DNA from: Paracidovorax anthurii
Lineage (GTDB): Bacteria; Pseudomonadota; Gammaproteobacteria; Burkholderiales; Burkholderiaceae_C
Assembly: GCF_003269065.1 (NCBI RefSeq)
Contig: NZ_QLTA01000031.1
Span: 1 to 64,000 of the forward strand
Length of the DNA: 64,000 nucleotides
Direction of reading: 5' to 3'
The position numbers and the translations under genes were made by a program. Each line of letters begins with the position of its first letter. Within the stretch, counting starts at the first letter, position 1. The notes under the pieces were generated by a model. The model had not been told where the DNA came from and did not search any database. It worked only from the letters and a program-made list of their open reading frames with translations. Shown in pieces: positions 37,899 through 46,643 of this stretch.

Positions 37899-38564
37899 TC
37901 AGCGGTGGCTCAGCCGGCGCACCGCCCAGTCGCCCAGGCTCTGCACGGCCTGCACGAAGAAGATCAGCACCACCACCACGGCCAGCATGATGTCGGGCAG
38001 GAAGCGCTGGTAGCCGTAGCGGATGCCCAGGTCGCCCAGGCCGCCGCCGCCGATCGCGCCGGCCATGGCGGAATAGCCCGTGAGGCTCACGAAGGTGATG
38101 GTCAGGCCCGCCACGATGCCGGGCAGCGCCTCGGGCAGCAGCACTTTCCAGACGATCTGCCAGGTGGTGGCGCCCATGGCCTGGGCGGCCTCGACGAGGC
38201 CGTGGTCCACCTCGCGCAGCGAGGTTTCCACCAGCCGCGCGACGAAGGGCGCGGCGGCGATGGTGAGCGGCACCACGGCCGCCGCCGTGCCGATGGACGA
38301 GCCGGTGATGAAGCGCGTGAGCGGGATGATCGCCACCAGCAGGATGATGAAGGGCGTGGAGCGCACGGCGTTCACCACCCAGCCCATGGTCTTGTTGAGG
38401 GCGCCGTTCTCCAGTACGCCGCCCCGGTCGGTGAGGCGCAGGAACACGCCCAGCGGGATGCCGATGAGCCCGCCCACAAAGCCCGAGATGCCCACCATGA
38501 CGAGCGTCTCCCACAGCGAGGTGGCGAACAACTCCAGCATCATTTCCGAAAAGTTCTCGAACAT
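37899..38564 (-). CDS. metI: Methionine import permease
   Basis: 221 aa, five to six membrane helices, with the permease-ATPase contact loop VEAAQAMGATTWQIVWKVLL. Conserved MetI segments include TPFIILLVAIIPLTRFITG and LTGYSAMAGAIGGGGLGD. It imports D/L-methionine with MetN and MetQ. It starts 4 nt after the metN stop. The expected third gene, metQ, is not next in line; an AraC regulator on the other strand follows. Confidence 0.94.
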   Translation of the reverse strand: MFENFSEMMLELFATSLWETLVMVGISGFVGGLIGIPLGVFLRLTDRGGVLENGALNKTMGWVVNAVRSTPFIILLVAIIPLTRFITGSSIGTAAAVVPLTIAAAPFVARLVETSLREVDHGLVEAAQAMGATTWQIVWKVLLPEALPGIVAGLTITFVSLTGYSAMAGAIGGGGLGDLGIRYGYQRFLPDIMLAVVVVLIFFVQAVQSLGDWAVRRLSHR

Positions 38565-38568
38565 CGCC

Positions 38569-39630
38569 TCAGCCCTCCACGTCCACGTTCACTTCTTCCA
38601 CCACCACGCCCTCGGTGCGCAGCTGCGCCACGGCCTGGTCCAGCCGCGCGCCCTCGCCGCTCGCATAGACGGCGAGCGAGCCGAAGGTCTGGTTCTGGAT
38701 CTCGTCGATCTGCCCGTGCAGGATGGACAGGTCCAGCCCGTGCTCGCGGATCAGGCGCGAGAGGATGGGCTGGTAGGCCCGCTCGCCCGCGTACGCGAGG
38801 CGCAGCAGCCGCCCCACGCCGCCCTGCCCCGACGCCGCCAGCTGGGCCGCGAGGTGGCGCACGTGGTCGAGCACGCTCTCGGGCAGATCCTGCGGCACGA
38901 TCTCGTCCACGAGGCTTTTCGTGATGGACTGCCGGGGGCGGGTGAACACGTCCAGCACCAGCCCCTTCTCCACGATGCGGCCGGCGTCGATCACGGCCAC
39001 GCGGTCGGCCACCTGCTTGATGACCTGCATCTGGTGGGTGATGAGCACCACGGTGAGGCCCAGCTCGCGGTTCACCTGGCGCAGCAGCGCGAGGATGGAG
39101 CGCGTGGTCTCGGGGTCGAGCGCGGAGGTGGCCTCGTCCGAGAGCAGCACCTTGGGCCGGCTCGCCAGCGCCCGGGCGATGCCCACGCGCTGCTTCTGGC
39201 CGCCGCTGATCTGCGCCGGATAGCGGTCCGCGAGGTGCGACAGGCCCACGAGTTCGAGCAGCGGGTTCACGCGCTCGCGGATGGCGGCCGGCTCCATGCC
39301 CGCCAGCTCCAGCGGCAGCGCGGCGTTGCCGAACACGGTGCGCGAAGAAAGCAGGTTGAAATGCTGGAACACCATGCCGATGTCGCGGCGGGCCTCGCGC
39401 AGCTGCGCGTCGTTCATGCGGGTGAGGTCGCGGCCCGCGACGATCACCTGGCCCGCCGTGGGGCGGTTGAGCAGGTTGATGACGCGCACCAGCGAGCTCT
39501 TGCCCGCGCCGCTGCGCCCGATGATGCCGAACACCTCGCCCGGCTGGATGTGCAGGTCGATGCCCTGCAGCGCTTCCACGGGCCCGGTCGGGCCCTGGTA
39601 AATCTGGGTGATACCCCGTAAATCGATCAT
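38569..39630 (-). CDS. metN: Methionine import ATP-binding protein
   Basis: 353 aa. ABC ATPase with Walker [10 protein letters not shown], signature [15 protein letters not shown], Walker [15 protein letters not shown]-loop ITHQM, and a C-terminal NIL regulatory domain (~residues 265-353) that binds methionine and shuts the transporter down. First gene of metN-metI. The upstream 320 bp contain a dispersed repeat but no recognised SAM or methionine riboswitch. Confidence 0.95.
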   Translation of the reverse strand: MIDLRGITQIYQGPTGPVEALQGIDLHIQPGEVFGIIGRSGAGKSSLVRVINLLNRPTAGQVIVAGRDLTRMNDAQLREARRDIGMVFQHFNLLSSRTVFGNAALPLELAGMEPAAIRERVNPLLELVGLSHLADRYPAQISGGQKQRVGIARALASRPKVLLSDEATSALDPETTRSILALLRQVNRELGLTVVLITHQMQVIKQVADRVAVIDAGRIVEKGLVLDVFTRPRQSITKSLVDEIVPQDLPESVLDHVRHLAAQLAASGQGGVGRLLRLAYAGERAYQPILSRLIREHGLDLSILHGQIDEIQNQTFGSLAVYASGEGARLDQAVAQLRTEGVVVEEVNVDVEG

Positions 39631-39950
39631 GGCAATGCACTCCCGGCGCGCCCGGCGGCAGCGCCACGCGAAGACGGGAACGGTTCAGAGAAAAAAGGAG
39701 ACGTCGAAAAAAGCGGCGCAAGACAGGGGCGCGGAGCGCGAGGCCGCGGCGCACCAGGCGCAGGGCCGCGCGAGCGCGACTGTACGGGCTGGCCCGGCCG
39801 CTGCCAACGATCCATACATTGAATGCAAAGACGCCAGGGTTATGAGCCCCGAGCCCCCGCCGCCGAGCGGGCCGCATTTTGCTACATCTTCAATAGCAAA
39901 CAAGATAGCGGACACGCCGACATGGTCATCAAAAGGCCCCAAAACCGCCT
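39631..39950. other. 320-bp intergenic region with an AT-rich repeat
   Basis: Between the histidine-kinase stop and metN. At 39874-39909 it carries a short AT-rich dispersed repeat containing an inverted pair TTTGCTA/TAGCAAA when read on the minus strand. The rest (39640-39830) should hold the metN promoter; I see no gene in it. Confidence 0.6.
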
Positions 39951-42041
39951 TTACTTGCCCGCATCGCCCCCCGGGCGCGGACCCACCATGTCCAGCACCT
40001 TGCGCACGAAGGCCTGGGCATCGAAGGGCTTCACGATGAGCTCCATCCGGTGGCTGCCGAAGAAGTCCGGGTCCATGGCGGCCCGCTCGGCGTAGCCGGT
40101 CATGAGCAGCACCTGGATGCCCGGCAGGCGCTCGCGCGCGTAGTCGGCCACCTGCCGGCCGTTGGGGCCCGGCAGGCCCACGTCGGAGACCAGCAGGTCG
40201 AAGTGGATCGCGCCGGAGAGCAGCGCCATGCCCTCCGCGCCCGTGGTGGCCGACATCACCTGGAAGCCCAGGTCGCGCAGCAGCTCGCAGACGAACCCGC
40301 GCACGGTGGCGTCGTCCTCCACGACGAGGATCGAGTCGGCGCGCCGGGCCGAGGCGGCGGCGTCCAGCGCCGCCGGGGACTCGGCCTGCGCCTGCTGCCG
40401 CGAGCGCGGGAAGTACAGCGACACGCAGGTGCCCTGCCCCACCACGCTGTCCAGGGCCACCGCGCCGCCGGACTGGCGCAGGTAGCCGTAGATCATCGAC
40501 AGCCCCAGGCCCGTGCCCTGCCCCAGCGGCTTGGTGGTGAAGAACGGGTCGAAGGCCAGGTCCATGACCTCGCGGGACATGCCGTGCCCCGTGTCGCAGA
40601 CCCGCACGCGCACCAGCTCGCCGGCCGGCAGGCCCAGCGCCTCGCGCTCCTGCGCCGGCAGGCCGGCGGCGCCCTCGGGCTGGTTGTCGGCGGCGATGCG
40701 CAGCCCGCCGCCCTCCGGCATGGCGTCGCGCGCGTTGATGGCGAGATTGAGCACCGCGCTCTCGAACTGGTGCGCGTCGGTGAGCACGGGCCAGAGGTCG
40801 GCGGGCAGGTCGAGGTCCAGGCGGATGTTCTCGCCGCAGGTGTTGCGCAGCATCGGCTCCAGGCTGCGGATGGAGGCCGCCACGTCCAGGGGCCGCACGT
40901 CCAGCGGCTGGCGCCGCGAGAACGCCAGCAGCCGCTGCGTGAGCGCGGCGGCGCGCCGGGCCGAGGCCAGGCCCGCCTCCACGTAGCGCGGGATGTCGTC
41001 CATCTGCCCGCGCGCGTGGCGCTGGCCGATGAGCTGCAGCGGCAGCACCACGCCCTGCAGCATGTTGTTGAAGTCGTGCGCGATGCCGCCGGTGAGCTGG
41101 CCGATGGCCTCCATCTTCTGGCCGTGCCGCAGGCGGTCCTGCGACTGCAGCAGCGCCTCGGTGCGCGCGCGCTCGTCGGTCACGTCGCGGCCCACGGCCT
41201 GCACGAAGCCGTCGCCCGGCACGGCCGTCCAGTCGATCCAGCGGTCGGCGCCGCCCTTGTGGCGAAAGCGCAGCGTGGCCTGCTGGCGCTGGCGGGACTC
41301 GGCCAGCCGCTGCACCTCCTGGGGCACGCGCGCGGCCTCGTCCGCGTGCAGGAACGAGAGCACGCTGCGGCTGAGGGTCTCTTCCTCGCAATAGCCGAGC
41401 GTGGCCTGCCAGGCGGGATTGACGGCGGCGATGGTGCCGTCGAGCCGCGCCACCACCAGCATGGCATCCGACAGCAGCCAGAGCCGGTTGCGGTCGGCCG
41501 TGCGGTCGGCCACCTGCTGCTCCAGCGATACCGCCAGCTCCTGCAGCCGCCGCTGCGCCACGAACTTGCCGGTGGTCTCGACCACGGTGTCCATGAAGCC
41601 GGCCACGGCGCCCGAGCCGTCGCGGACCGGGCTGTAGCAGAAGGTGAAATAGGCCTGCTCGTCGTAGCCGTGGCGGTTCACCCGCAGCGGAAAATCCTCG
41701 AAGAACACCGACTCGCCGGCCAGCGCGCGTGCGGCGATCGGGCCGATGGTGTCCCAGGCCTCGGCCCAGACCTCGGAGAACGGCCGGCCCAGCGCGTCGG
41801 GCTTGGCGCCGAGGATCACGCGGAACGCGTCGTTGTGGATCACGGCCATCCGCGGGCCCCACACCAGGCACTTGGCGAACTTCGAAGCCAGCACCATCTG
41901 CGCGGCCACGCGCAGGGCCTCGGGCCAGGTGTCGATGGGGCCCAGCGGCGTGGCGGCCCAGTCGTGCCGGCGCACGCGCTCGCTCATCTCGCCGGCGATG
42001 GAGGGAAAGGGAGCAGGAGGCGGGAGGAAAGGGTCGGCCAT
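39951..42041 (-). CDS. Hybrid sensor histidine kinase with receiver domain
   Basis: 696 aa, no membrane helices. Order: PAS-like N-terminal domain (~45-165), second PAS domain (~195-310, SDAMLVVARLDGTIAAVNP), HisKA with the phospho-acceptor His in GGIAHDFNNML, HATPase (NLAINARDAMPEGGG, DTGHGM, GTGLGLSMIYG) and a C-terminal receiver with Asp in LLVSDVGLPGPNG. Soluble PAS sensing suggests a cytoplasmic cue. No response regulator gene adjoins it, so it acts through its own receiver or a distant partner. The ATG at 42041 (MADPFLPPPAPF) was chosen; the longer frame adds non-conserved residues. Confidence 0.9.
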   Translation of the reverse strand: MADPFLPPPAPFPSIAGEMSERVRRHDWAATPLGPIDTWPEALRVAAQMVLASKFAKCLVWGPRMAVIHNDAFRVILGAKPDALGRPFSEVWAEAWDTIGPIAARALAGESVFFEDFPLRVNRHGYDEQAYFTFCYSPVRDGSGAVAGFMDTVVETTGKFVAQRRLQELAVSLEQQVADRTADRNRLWLLSDAMLVVARLDGTIAAVNPAWQATLGYCEEETLSRSVLSFLHADEAARVPQEVQRLAESRQRQQATLRFRHKGGADRWIDWTAVPGDGFVQAVGRDVTDERARTEALLQSQDRLRHGQKMEAIGQLTGGIAHDFNNMLQGVVLPLQLIGQRHARGQMDDIPRYVEAGLASARRAAALTQRLLAFSRRQPLDVRPLDVAASIRSLEPMLRNTCGENIRLDLDLPADLWPVLTDAHQFESAVLNLAINARDAMPEGGGLRIAADNQPEGAAGLPAQEREALGLPAGELVRVRVCDTGHGMSREVMDLAFDPFFTTKPLGQGTGLGLSMIYGYLRQSGGAVALDSVVGQGTCVSLYFPRSRQQAQAESPAALDAAASARRADSILVVEDDATVRGFVCELLRDLGFQVMSATTGAEGMALLSGAIHFDLLVSDVGLPGPNGRQVADYARERLPGIQVLLMTGYAERAAMDPDFFGSHRMELIVKPFDAQAFVRKVLDMVGPRPGGDAGK

Positions 42042-42377
42042 GGAGGAAGAAACGGTGGTGTGTCCGGCAGGCCGACCGCCCGGGCCCGCAGGTCCGGCAT
42101 GGCCGCGGCGCGGGCGACCCGCCGGCACGCTCCAGTCTATTCGCACCGGCGGGCGGCACGGGCCCCGCCGGCCATGCCCCACGCTGCCGTTCCAATGAAT
42201 GGAACTGGCGCCGTCACGCCACGCGCCCGGCCAGGAGCATGGCGCCATCGAATGCTTCTATTTTCATAGCAAACATATCAGCGTGGACGACGACATGGAG
42301 CCGATCCGGCTTCAAAAACCCCTCAAGAGCCCCCTGCCGGCACCCGGAAGGCCCCGCACGGGCGCAGGCCTCGCCGT
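42042..42377. other. 336-bp intergenic region with an AT-rich repeat
   Basis: Lies between the binding-protein gene (stop 42378) and the histidine kinase (start 42041), both minus strand. It contains a short AT-rich repeat at 42252-42282 related to the one after the kinase gene. No gene seen; a kinase promoter should be in the 42042-42240 part. Confidence 0.6.
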
Positions 42378-43355
42378 CTACGCCTCGGGAACGGCAAAGC
42401 CCGTGTCGAAGGTCTCCCGCACGTCCAGGCGCCGGCGCAGCAGGCCGGCGGCCAGGTAGAAGTCGGCCGTGCGCTGCTGGTCGGCCAGCACCGCGCCGTC
42501 GATGGGCAGCCAACGCGTGGCGCGCCGCTCGAACTGCAGGCGCGCCGCCTCGGCCGGGATGCCGATGATGCGCGCCAGCGTGTCGCCGAACGGCCCGGCG
42601 TTGCGGTAGGACCACTGCTGGGCCCGCTCCACCCGCGCCTTGAAGTCGCGCAGCGCCTCGCGCCTGGTGGCCAGCGCCTTGTCGGTGGCGGCCAGGAAGC
42701 TCAGCCCGCTCGACAGCCCCCGGCCGCTGACCAGTACGCGCGCGTGGCCGCTGGTCTCCGCCAGGGCCGTGTAGGGCTCCCAGGTGGCCCAGGCGTCCAC
42801 CGCGCCCTGCGTGAGCGCGAGCTTGGCCTCGGCCGGCGGGATGAAGCGGATCTGCGCGTCCTGCGGCCGCAGGCCCGCCGACTCCAGGGCCTTCAGGGCC
42901 ACGTAGTGCCCGATGGAGCCCCGGTTGGTGGCGATGCGCAGGCCCTTGAGGTCTGCCGCCGAGCGGTACGGCGCATCGGGCCGCACCAGCACGGCCGTGC
43001 CGTAGGGGTCGGAGCGGTTGGCGGCGAAGGCCTTCACCGCGCTGCCGGCGGCCAGCGTGAAGAGCAGCGGCGCATCGCCGATGGGCCCGAAATCCACGGC
43101 GTCGGCGTTGAGCGCCTCGGCCAGCGGCGCGGCGGCTGGGAACTCGCTCCACTGCAGGTCGTAGGGCAAGGGCTGGCGCAGTTCGCCGGCCGCTTCCAGC
43201 AGGGCGCGCAATCCGCCCTTCTGGTCGCCGGCGCGCAGCGTGGTGCGCGCCGCCGGCTGGGCATGCGAGAGCGCGGGCGAGAGGAACGAGGCCGCGGCGG
43301 CGGCGCAGGCGCTGGTCAGCCAGAGGCGCTGGAACTGGCGGCGGTGCAGGGTCAT
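42378..43355 (-). CDS. Sulfonate-type ABC transporter binding protein
   Basis: 325 aa SsuA/TauA-like periplasmic protein. A twin-arginine-like signal (LHRRQFQRLWLTSACAAAAA) is followed by TTLRAGDQKGGLRALLEAAG, LNADAVDFGPIGDAPLLFT and GSIGHYVALKALESAG. Likely binds an aliphatic sulfonate or related organosulfur compound. AGGAG lies ~10 nt before the ATG at 43355. It is the last of three genes (aldolase, monooxygenase-like, binding protein). No permease or ATPase gene is next to it. Confidence 0.88.
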   Translation of the reverse strand: MTLHRRQFQRLWLTSACAAAAASFLSPALSHAQPAARTTLRAGDQKGGLRALLEAAGELRQPLPYDLQWSEFPAAAPLAEALNADAVDFGPIGDAPLLFTLAAGSAVKAFAANRSDPYGTAVLVRPDAPYRSAADLKGLRIATNRGSIGHYVALKALESAGLRPQDAQIRFIPPAEAKLALTQGAVDAWATWEPYTALAETSGHARVLVSGRGLSSGLSFLAATDKALATRREALRDFKARVERAQQWSYRNAGPFGDTLARIIGIPAEAARLQFERRATRWLPIDGAVLADQQRTADFYLAAGLLRRRLDVRETFDTGFAVPEA

Positions 43356-43387
43356 CGGGAAGCTCTCCTGGTGGATGGGGGGAATCG

Positions 43388-44527
43388 TCAAAGGCCCAGC
43401 GCGCGGCGCCCGGCCGCAAGGTGCACGCTGTCGTCCTGCGGCGTGTGCACGCGGCCGCAGAGCACGTCGCGCAGGTGCCGCTCCAGCGGGTTGCGGCGCG
43501 AGAGGCCGTGGTTGCCGGCCAGCGCCACGGCGGCCTGCACGGCCTCGATGGCCTGGTGCGTGGCGGTGGCCTTGAGCAGGCCGCTGTCCGCCGGGCCGGG
43601 GATGCGGCCCGCATCCAGCGCCTCGGCCATGCCGGCGATGAGGCGGTCGTTGGCCCACAGCAGGCCCTCGATGCGCCCCAGCGCCTCCTGGGCGCGCGGC
43701 AGGGTGGCCAGGGGCGCGCCCAGGCTGGCGGGCGCGCGCTCGCGCAGGAAGTCCGCCAGCCAGTCGCGCGCCGCGCGGGCCACGCCGGTATAGAGCGCGC
43801 CCAGCAGCACCGCCATCTCCGCCAGCATCGCGGGCTCGGCGCCGTGCCAGTCCTGCGGGGCGCGCAGGTCCAGCGCCCGGACGGCGGGCGTCTCGCGCAG
43901 CAGCACGTCGTGGCTGCCGCTCGCGCGCAGGCCCAGGTGGTCCCAGGTGGCGTCGATGCGCACGCCCGGCGCGTCGGCCGCCACCAGGAAGCTGCCCACG
44001 CGCGGCGGCGTCTCGTCGGTGCGGGCCCAGACCACGTACCAGCGCAATGCCGGCGCGCCCGTGGAATAGACCTTGTGCCCCGTCAGCAGCCAGCCCTGCG
44101 GCGTGGCCTGCGCCACCGTGTCCGGCAGGCCGCCGCGCGCGGGCGAGCCCAGTTCGGGCTCCACGCGCAGCGCGTTCACCAGCGACACGCGCTCCAGCGC
44201 CTCGCCCACCAGCCGGCGCGCCAATGGCTCCGGCCAGGGCGATCCGGGGCGCCCCATGCCCCGGTGCTGGATGTACTGCATGGCCAGCACCAGGGCGGTG
44301 GACGGGCAGGCGTGGCCGATGGCGCCGACCACCTCCGCCAGTTGCGCCGCCGAGGCCGCCCCGCCGCCCAATGCGCGCGGGGCGGCCAGCGCCAGCAGGC
44401 CGGCGCGCCGCAGATCCTCGAAATTGCGGTGGGGAAAGCTCCCGTCGCGGTCGTGCAGCGGCGCGCGCCGCACGAACTCCGCCGCCAGCGCGCGCGCCAG
44501 CCCGCCGGGCGTCGGCGGCGCGTTCAT
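43388..44527 (-). CDS. Acyl-CoA-dehydrogenase-fold flavin monooxygenase-like protein
   Basis: 379 aa with the acyl-CoA-dehydrogenase fold. Segments: FEDLRRAGLLALAAPRALGG, ATPQGWLLTGHKVYSTGA and WDHLGLRASGSHDV, followed by a helical C-terminal domain. Members next to sulfonate-binding proteins (SfnB/DszC-like) act as reduced-flavin-dependent monooxygenases on organosulfur compounds, not as true acyl-CoA dehydrogenases; that assignment comes from context. Start ATG 44527 overlaps the aldolase stop by 4 nt. The binding-protein gene follows after 32 nt. Confidence 0.82.
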   Translation of the reverse strand: MNAPPTPGGLARALAAEFVRRAPLHDRDGSFPHRNFEDLRRAGLLALAAPRALGGGAASAAQLAEVVGAIGHACPSTALVLAMQYIQHRGMGRPGSPWPEPLARRLVGEALERVSLVNALRVEPELGSPARGGLPDTVAQATPQGWLLTGHKVYSTGAPALRWYVVWARTDETPPRVGSFLVAADAPGVRIDATWDHLGLRASGSHDVLLRETPAVRALDLRAPQDWHGAEPAMLAEMAVLLGALYTGVARAARDWLADFLRERAPASLGAPLATLPRAQEALGRIEGLLWANDRLIAGMAEALDAGRIPGPADSGLLKATATHQAIEAVQAAVALAGNHGLSRRNPLERHLRDVLCGRVHTPQDDSVHLAAGRRALGL

Positions 44528-45357
44528 TCGAGCACCTCGGGCTCCTGGCGCACCAGCACCTCGAACAGGCTGCGGAACGCGAAATGCGCCCCGCCCGGCC
44601 CACCGATCTGGCCGTGCGTGTGGCGGGCCACCGCCTCGGGAATGGGCCGGGGCGTGCCCGCCGCCTCGGCCAGCAGTTGCGCGTGGCAGGCGTTCTCCAG
44701 CGCGATGTACCACCACGCGGCGGCCTCCACGCTGGGGCCGGCCGTGAGGATGCCGTGGTTCTGCAGGATCACGGCCTTGCGGTGGCCCAGCGCACGGGCG
44801 ATGCGGTGGCCCTCGTCCGTCTCCAGCACCACGCCGCCATAGTCGGCATACAGCGCATGGTCCCCGTGGAAGATGCAGGCATCCTGCGACAGCGGGTCCA
44901 GCAGGCGCCCCAGCGCCGACCAGGCCTTGCCGTAGGTGGAATGCGTGTGCGCGGCGGCGACGACGTCAGGCCGCGCCTCGTGCAGCGCCGCGTGGATCGC
45001 GAAGGCCGCGCGGTTGAGCGGCCCCTCGCCGATGGCGATCTCGCCCTGCGCGTTGACCAGCAGCAGGTCCGAGACGCGGATGCGCGAGAAATGCAGCCCC
45101 AGCGGGTTCACCCAGAAGTGGTCCGGCCACTCGGGATCGCGCGCCGTGATGTGCCCCGCCATGCCGTGGTCGAACCCGTGGCGCGCGAACAGCCGGAACG
45201 CCACCGCGAGCCGCTCCTGGCGGTAGCGGCGCTCGGCCTGCACGGTGGGGCGCGCGGCGGGCGGATCGAACCAGTCCCGGCGCCGGGGCTGGGCATGGCG
45301 CCCCGGCGAAGTGGCAGCGGGGATAGCGAAGGGTGGCGTGGCGATGGCGGTGGACAT
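44524..45357 (-). CDS. Class II aldolase/adducin-family protein
   Basis: 277 aa. Metal-binding His residues are seen in AAAHTHSTYGKAWSAL and ILQNHGILTAGPSVEAA, with GHITARDPEWPDHFWVNP as substrate loop, as in class II (zinc) aldolases and related decarboxylases. The sugar-phosphate or hydroxyacid substrate is not clear. GTGAGG lies upstream of the ATG at 45357. First gene of the aldolase-monooxygenase-binding protein operon. A 24-bp motif that also precedes the LLM monooxygenase gene lies 33 nt upstream. Confidence 0.87.
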   Translation of the reverse strand: MSTAIATPPFAIPAATSPGRHAQPRRRDWFDPPAARPTVQAERRYRQERLAVAFRLFARHGFDHGMAGHITARDPEWPDHFWVNPLGLHFSRIRVSDLLLVNAQGEIAIGEGPLNRAAFAIHAALHEARPDVVAAAHTHSTYGKAWSALGRLLDPLSQDACIFHGDHALYADYGGVVLETDEGHRIARALGHRKAVILQNHGILTAGPSVEAAAWWYIALENACHAQLLAEAAGTPRPIPEAVARHTHGQIGGPGGAHFAFRSLFEVLVRQEPEVLE

Positions 45358-45389
45358 GGCCCTCACCATAGGCACGCCCGGCCCCGCGC

Positions 45390-45413
45390 CCAACGAAGAA
45401 AAGCGTCTGAGCA
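45390..45413 (-). promoter_or_regulatory. Shared 24-bp upstream motif, site 1
   Basis: Minus strand TGCTCAGACGCTTTTCTTCG followed by TTGG, 33 nt before the aldolase start. It is 22/24 identical to 52629..52652 upstream of the LLM monooxygenase gene. A weaker form (GACGCATCCGTCGTTGG, 45485-45501) faces the divergent binding-protein gene. Candidate operator for a sulfonate regulator such as SsuR/Cbl. Confidence 0.6.
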
Positions 45414-45557
45414 CATGCGCTGGCGCGCAGGGCCGGGCAACGGGCGCGCGGCGCGCCGGGGCGGCGTTTTGCGCATAACCATGCGACGCATCCGTCGTTG
45501 GCGCGCCCGCCCCGGCGCCGCAATCTCGCGGGATCGTCCACCCGCTGCCACGAACCC

Positions 45558-46622
45558 ATGACACCGCCCCGCTCCACCCGCCTTCCCGCGCCCTCCGCCC
45601 CCTCCGCCATCACCCACGACCCCGGTCGGCGCGCGCTGCTGCGCGGCCTCGCGGTGGGCGCCGCCGCGCCCGGGCTCCTGGGCACGGCCCTCGCCGCGCC
45701 CGCGCCGGCGTCCGCGCAGGACCTGTCCGGCGTGACCCTGCGCGTGGGCACCTACAAGGGACTGTGGCGGCCGCTGCTCGGCGCGGCGGGCCAGGCCGGC
45801 ACGCCCTACCGCATCGAATGGCGCGAACTCAACAACGGCGTGCTGCACATCGAGGCCCTCAACGGCGACGCGCTCGACCTGGGCTCGGGCAGCGAGATCC
45901 CGGCCCTCTTCGCCGCGCGCCAGAAGGCGCAGGTGCGCTTCATCGCCGTCACCCGCGAGGACCTGCACAACCAGGTGACCCTGGCCCGCAAGGACGCGCC
46001 CATCCACTCCATCGCGGACCTGAAAGGCAAGCGCGTGGGCTACGTGCGCGCCACCACGGCCCACTATTTCCTGAGCCGCCAGCTCGCCGAGGCGGGCCTC
46101 TCCTTCTCCGACATCACGGCCGTGGGCCTCACGCCCGCCGACGGCCTCTCGGCCTTCGACCGGGGCGACCTCGACGCCTGGGCCATCTACGGCTACAACG
46201 GCCAGATCGCCCGGCTGCGCTACGGCGCGCGCGTGCTCAAGACCGGCGCGGACTACCTGTCGGGCAACTTCCCCATCTACGCCAACGCCCGCGCCGTGGC
46301 CGACCCGCAACGCCACGCGGCCATCGCCGACCTGCTGCAGCGCCTGCGCCGCTCCTACCAGTGGGCCAATGCCCACTACCTGGACTACGCGCGCGCCCAA
46401 TCGGCCGAGACGCGGGTGCCGGTGGGCGACCTCATCGAACTCTGGAACAACCGCAGCACCGACTACGCGCTGCGCCCCGTGGACGACGGCGTGGTGGCCG
46501 GCCACCAGCGCGTGGCCGACACCTTCCTGCAACTGGGCGTGCTCGACGGCCCGGCCCAGGTGGCCCCCCTGTGGGACCGCAGCTTCGCCGCCGCGCTCGC
46601 GCCGAACGGCGTACCTGCCTGA
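45558..46622 (+). CDS. Second sulfonate-type ABC binding protein
   Basis: 354 aa with a twin-arginine signal (GRRALLRGLAVGAAAPGLLG). The mature part shows the SsuA-like pattern GTYKGLWRPLLGAAGQAG, LNGDALDLGSGSEIPALFAA and DLKGKRVGYVRATTAHYFLS. It should deliver an organosulfur or similar anion to a membrane transporter, but no permease or ATPase gene is adjacent. The ATG at 45558 gives a normal signal; the longer frame adds Arg-rich residues. Divergent from the aldolase operon with shared motif sequences between. Confidence 0.86.
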   Translation: MTPPRSTRLPAPSAPSAITHDPGRRALLRGLAVGAAAPGLLGTALAAPAPASAQDLSGVTLRVGTYKGLWRPLLGAAGQAGTPYRIEWRELNNGVLHIEALNGDALDLGSGSEIPALFAARQKAQVRFIAVTREDLHNQVTLARKDAPIHSIADLKGKRVGYVRATTAHYFLSRQLAEAGLSFSDITAVGLTPADGLSAFDRGDLDAWAIYGYNGQIARLRYGARVLKTGADYLSGNFPIYANARAVADPQRHAAIADLLQRLRRSYQWANAHYLDYARAQSAETRVPVGDLIELWNNRSTDYALRPVDDGVVAGHQRVADTFLQLGVLDGPAQVAPLWDRSFAAALAPNGVPA

Positions 46623-46643
46623 CGGCCCCCCCGCTCGGCGCGG

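Noticed and set aside
39631-39950. Possible SAM or methionine riboswitch before metN
   Set aside because: I found no conserved SAM-riboswitch elements; the structure present is a dispersed repeat nearer the kinase gene.
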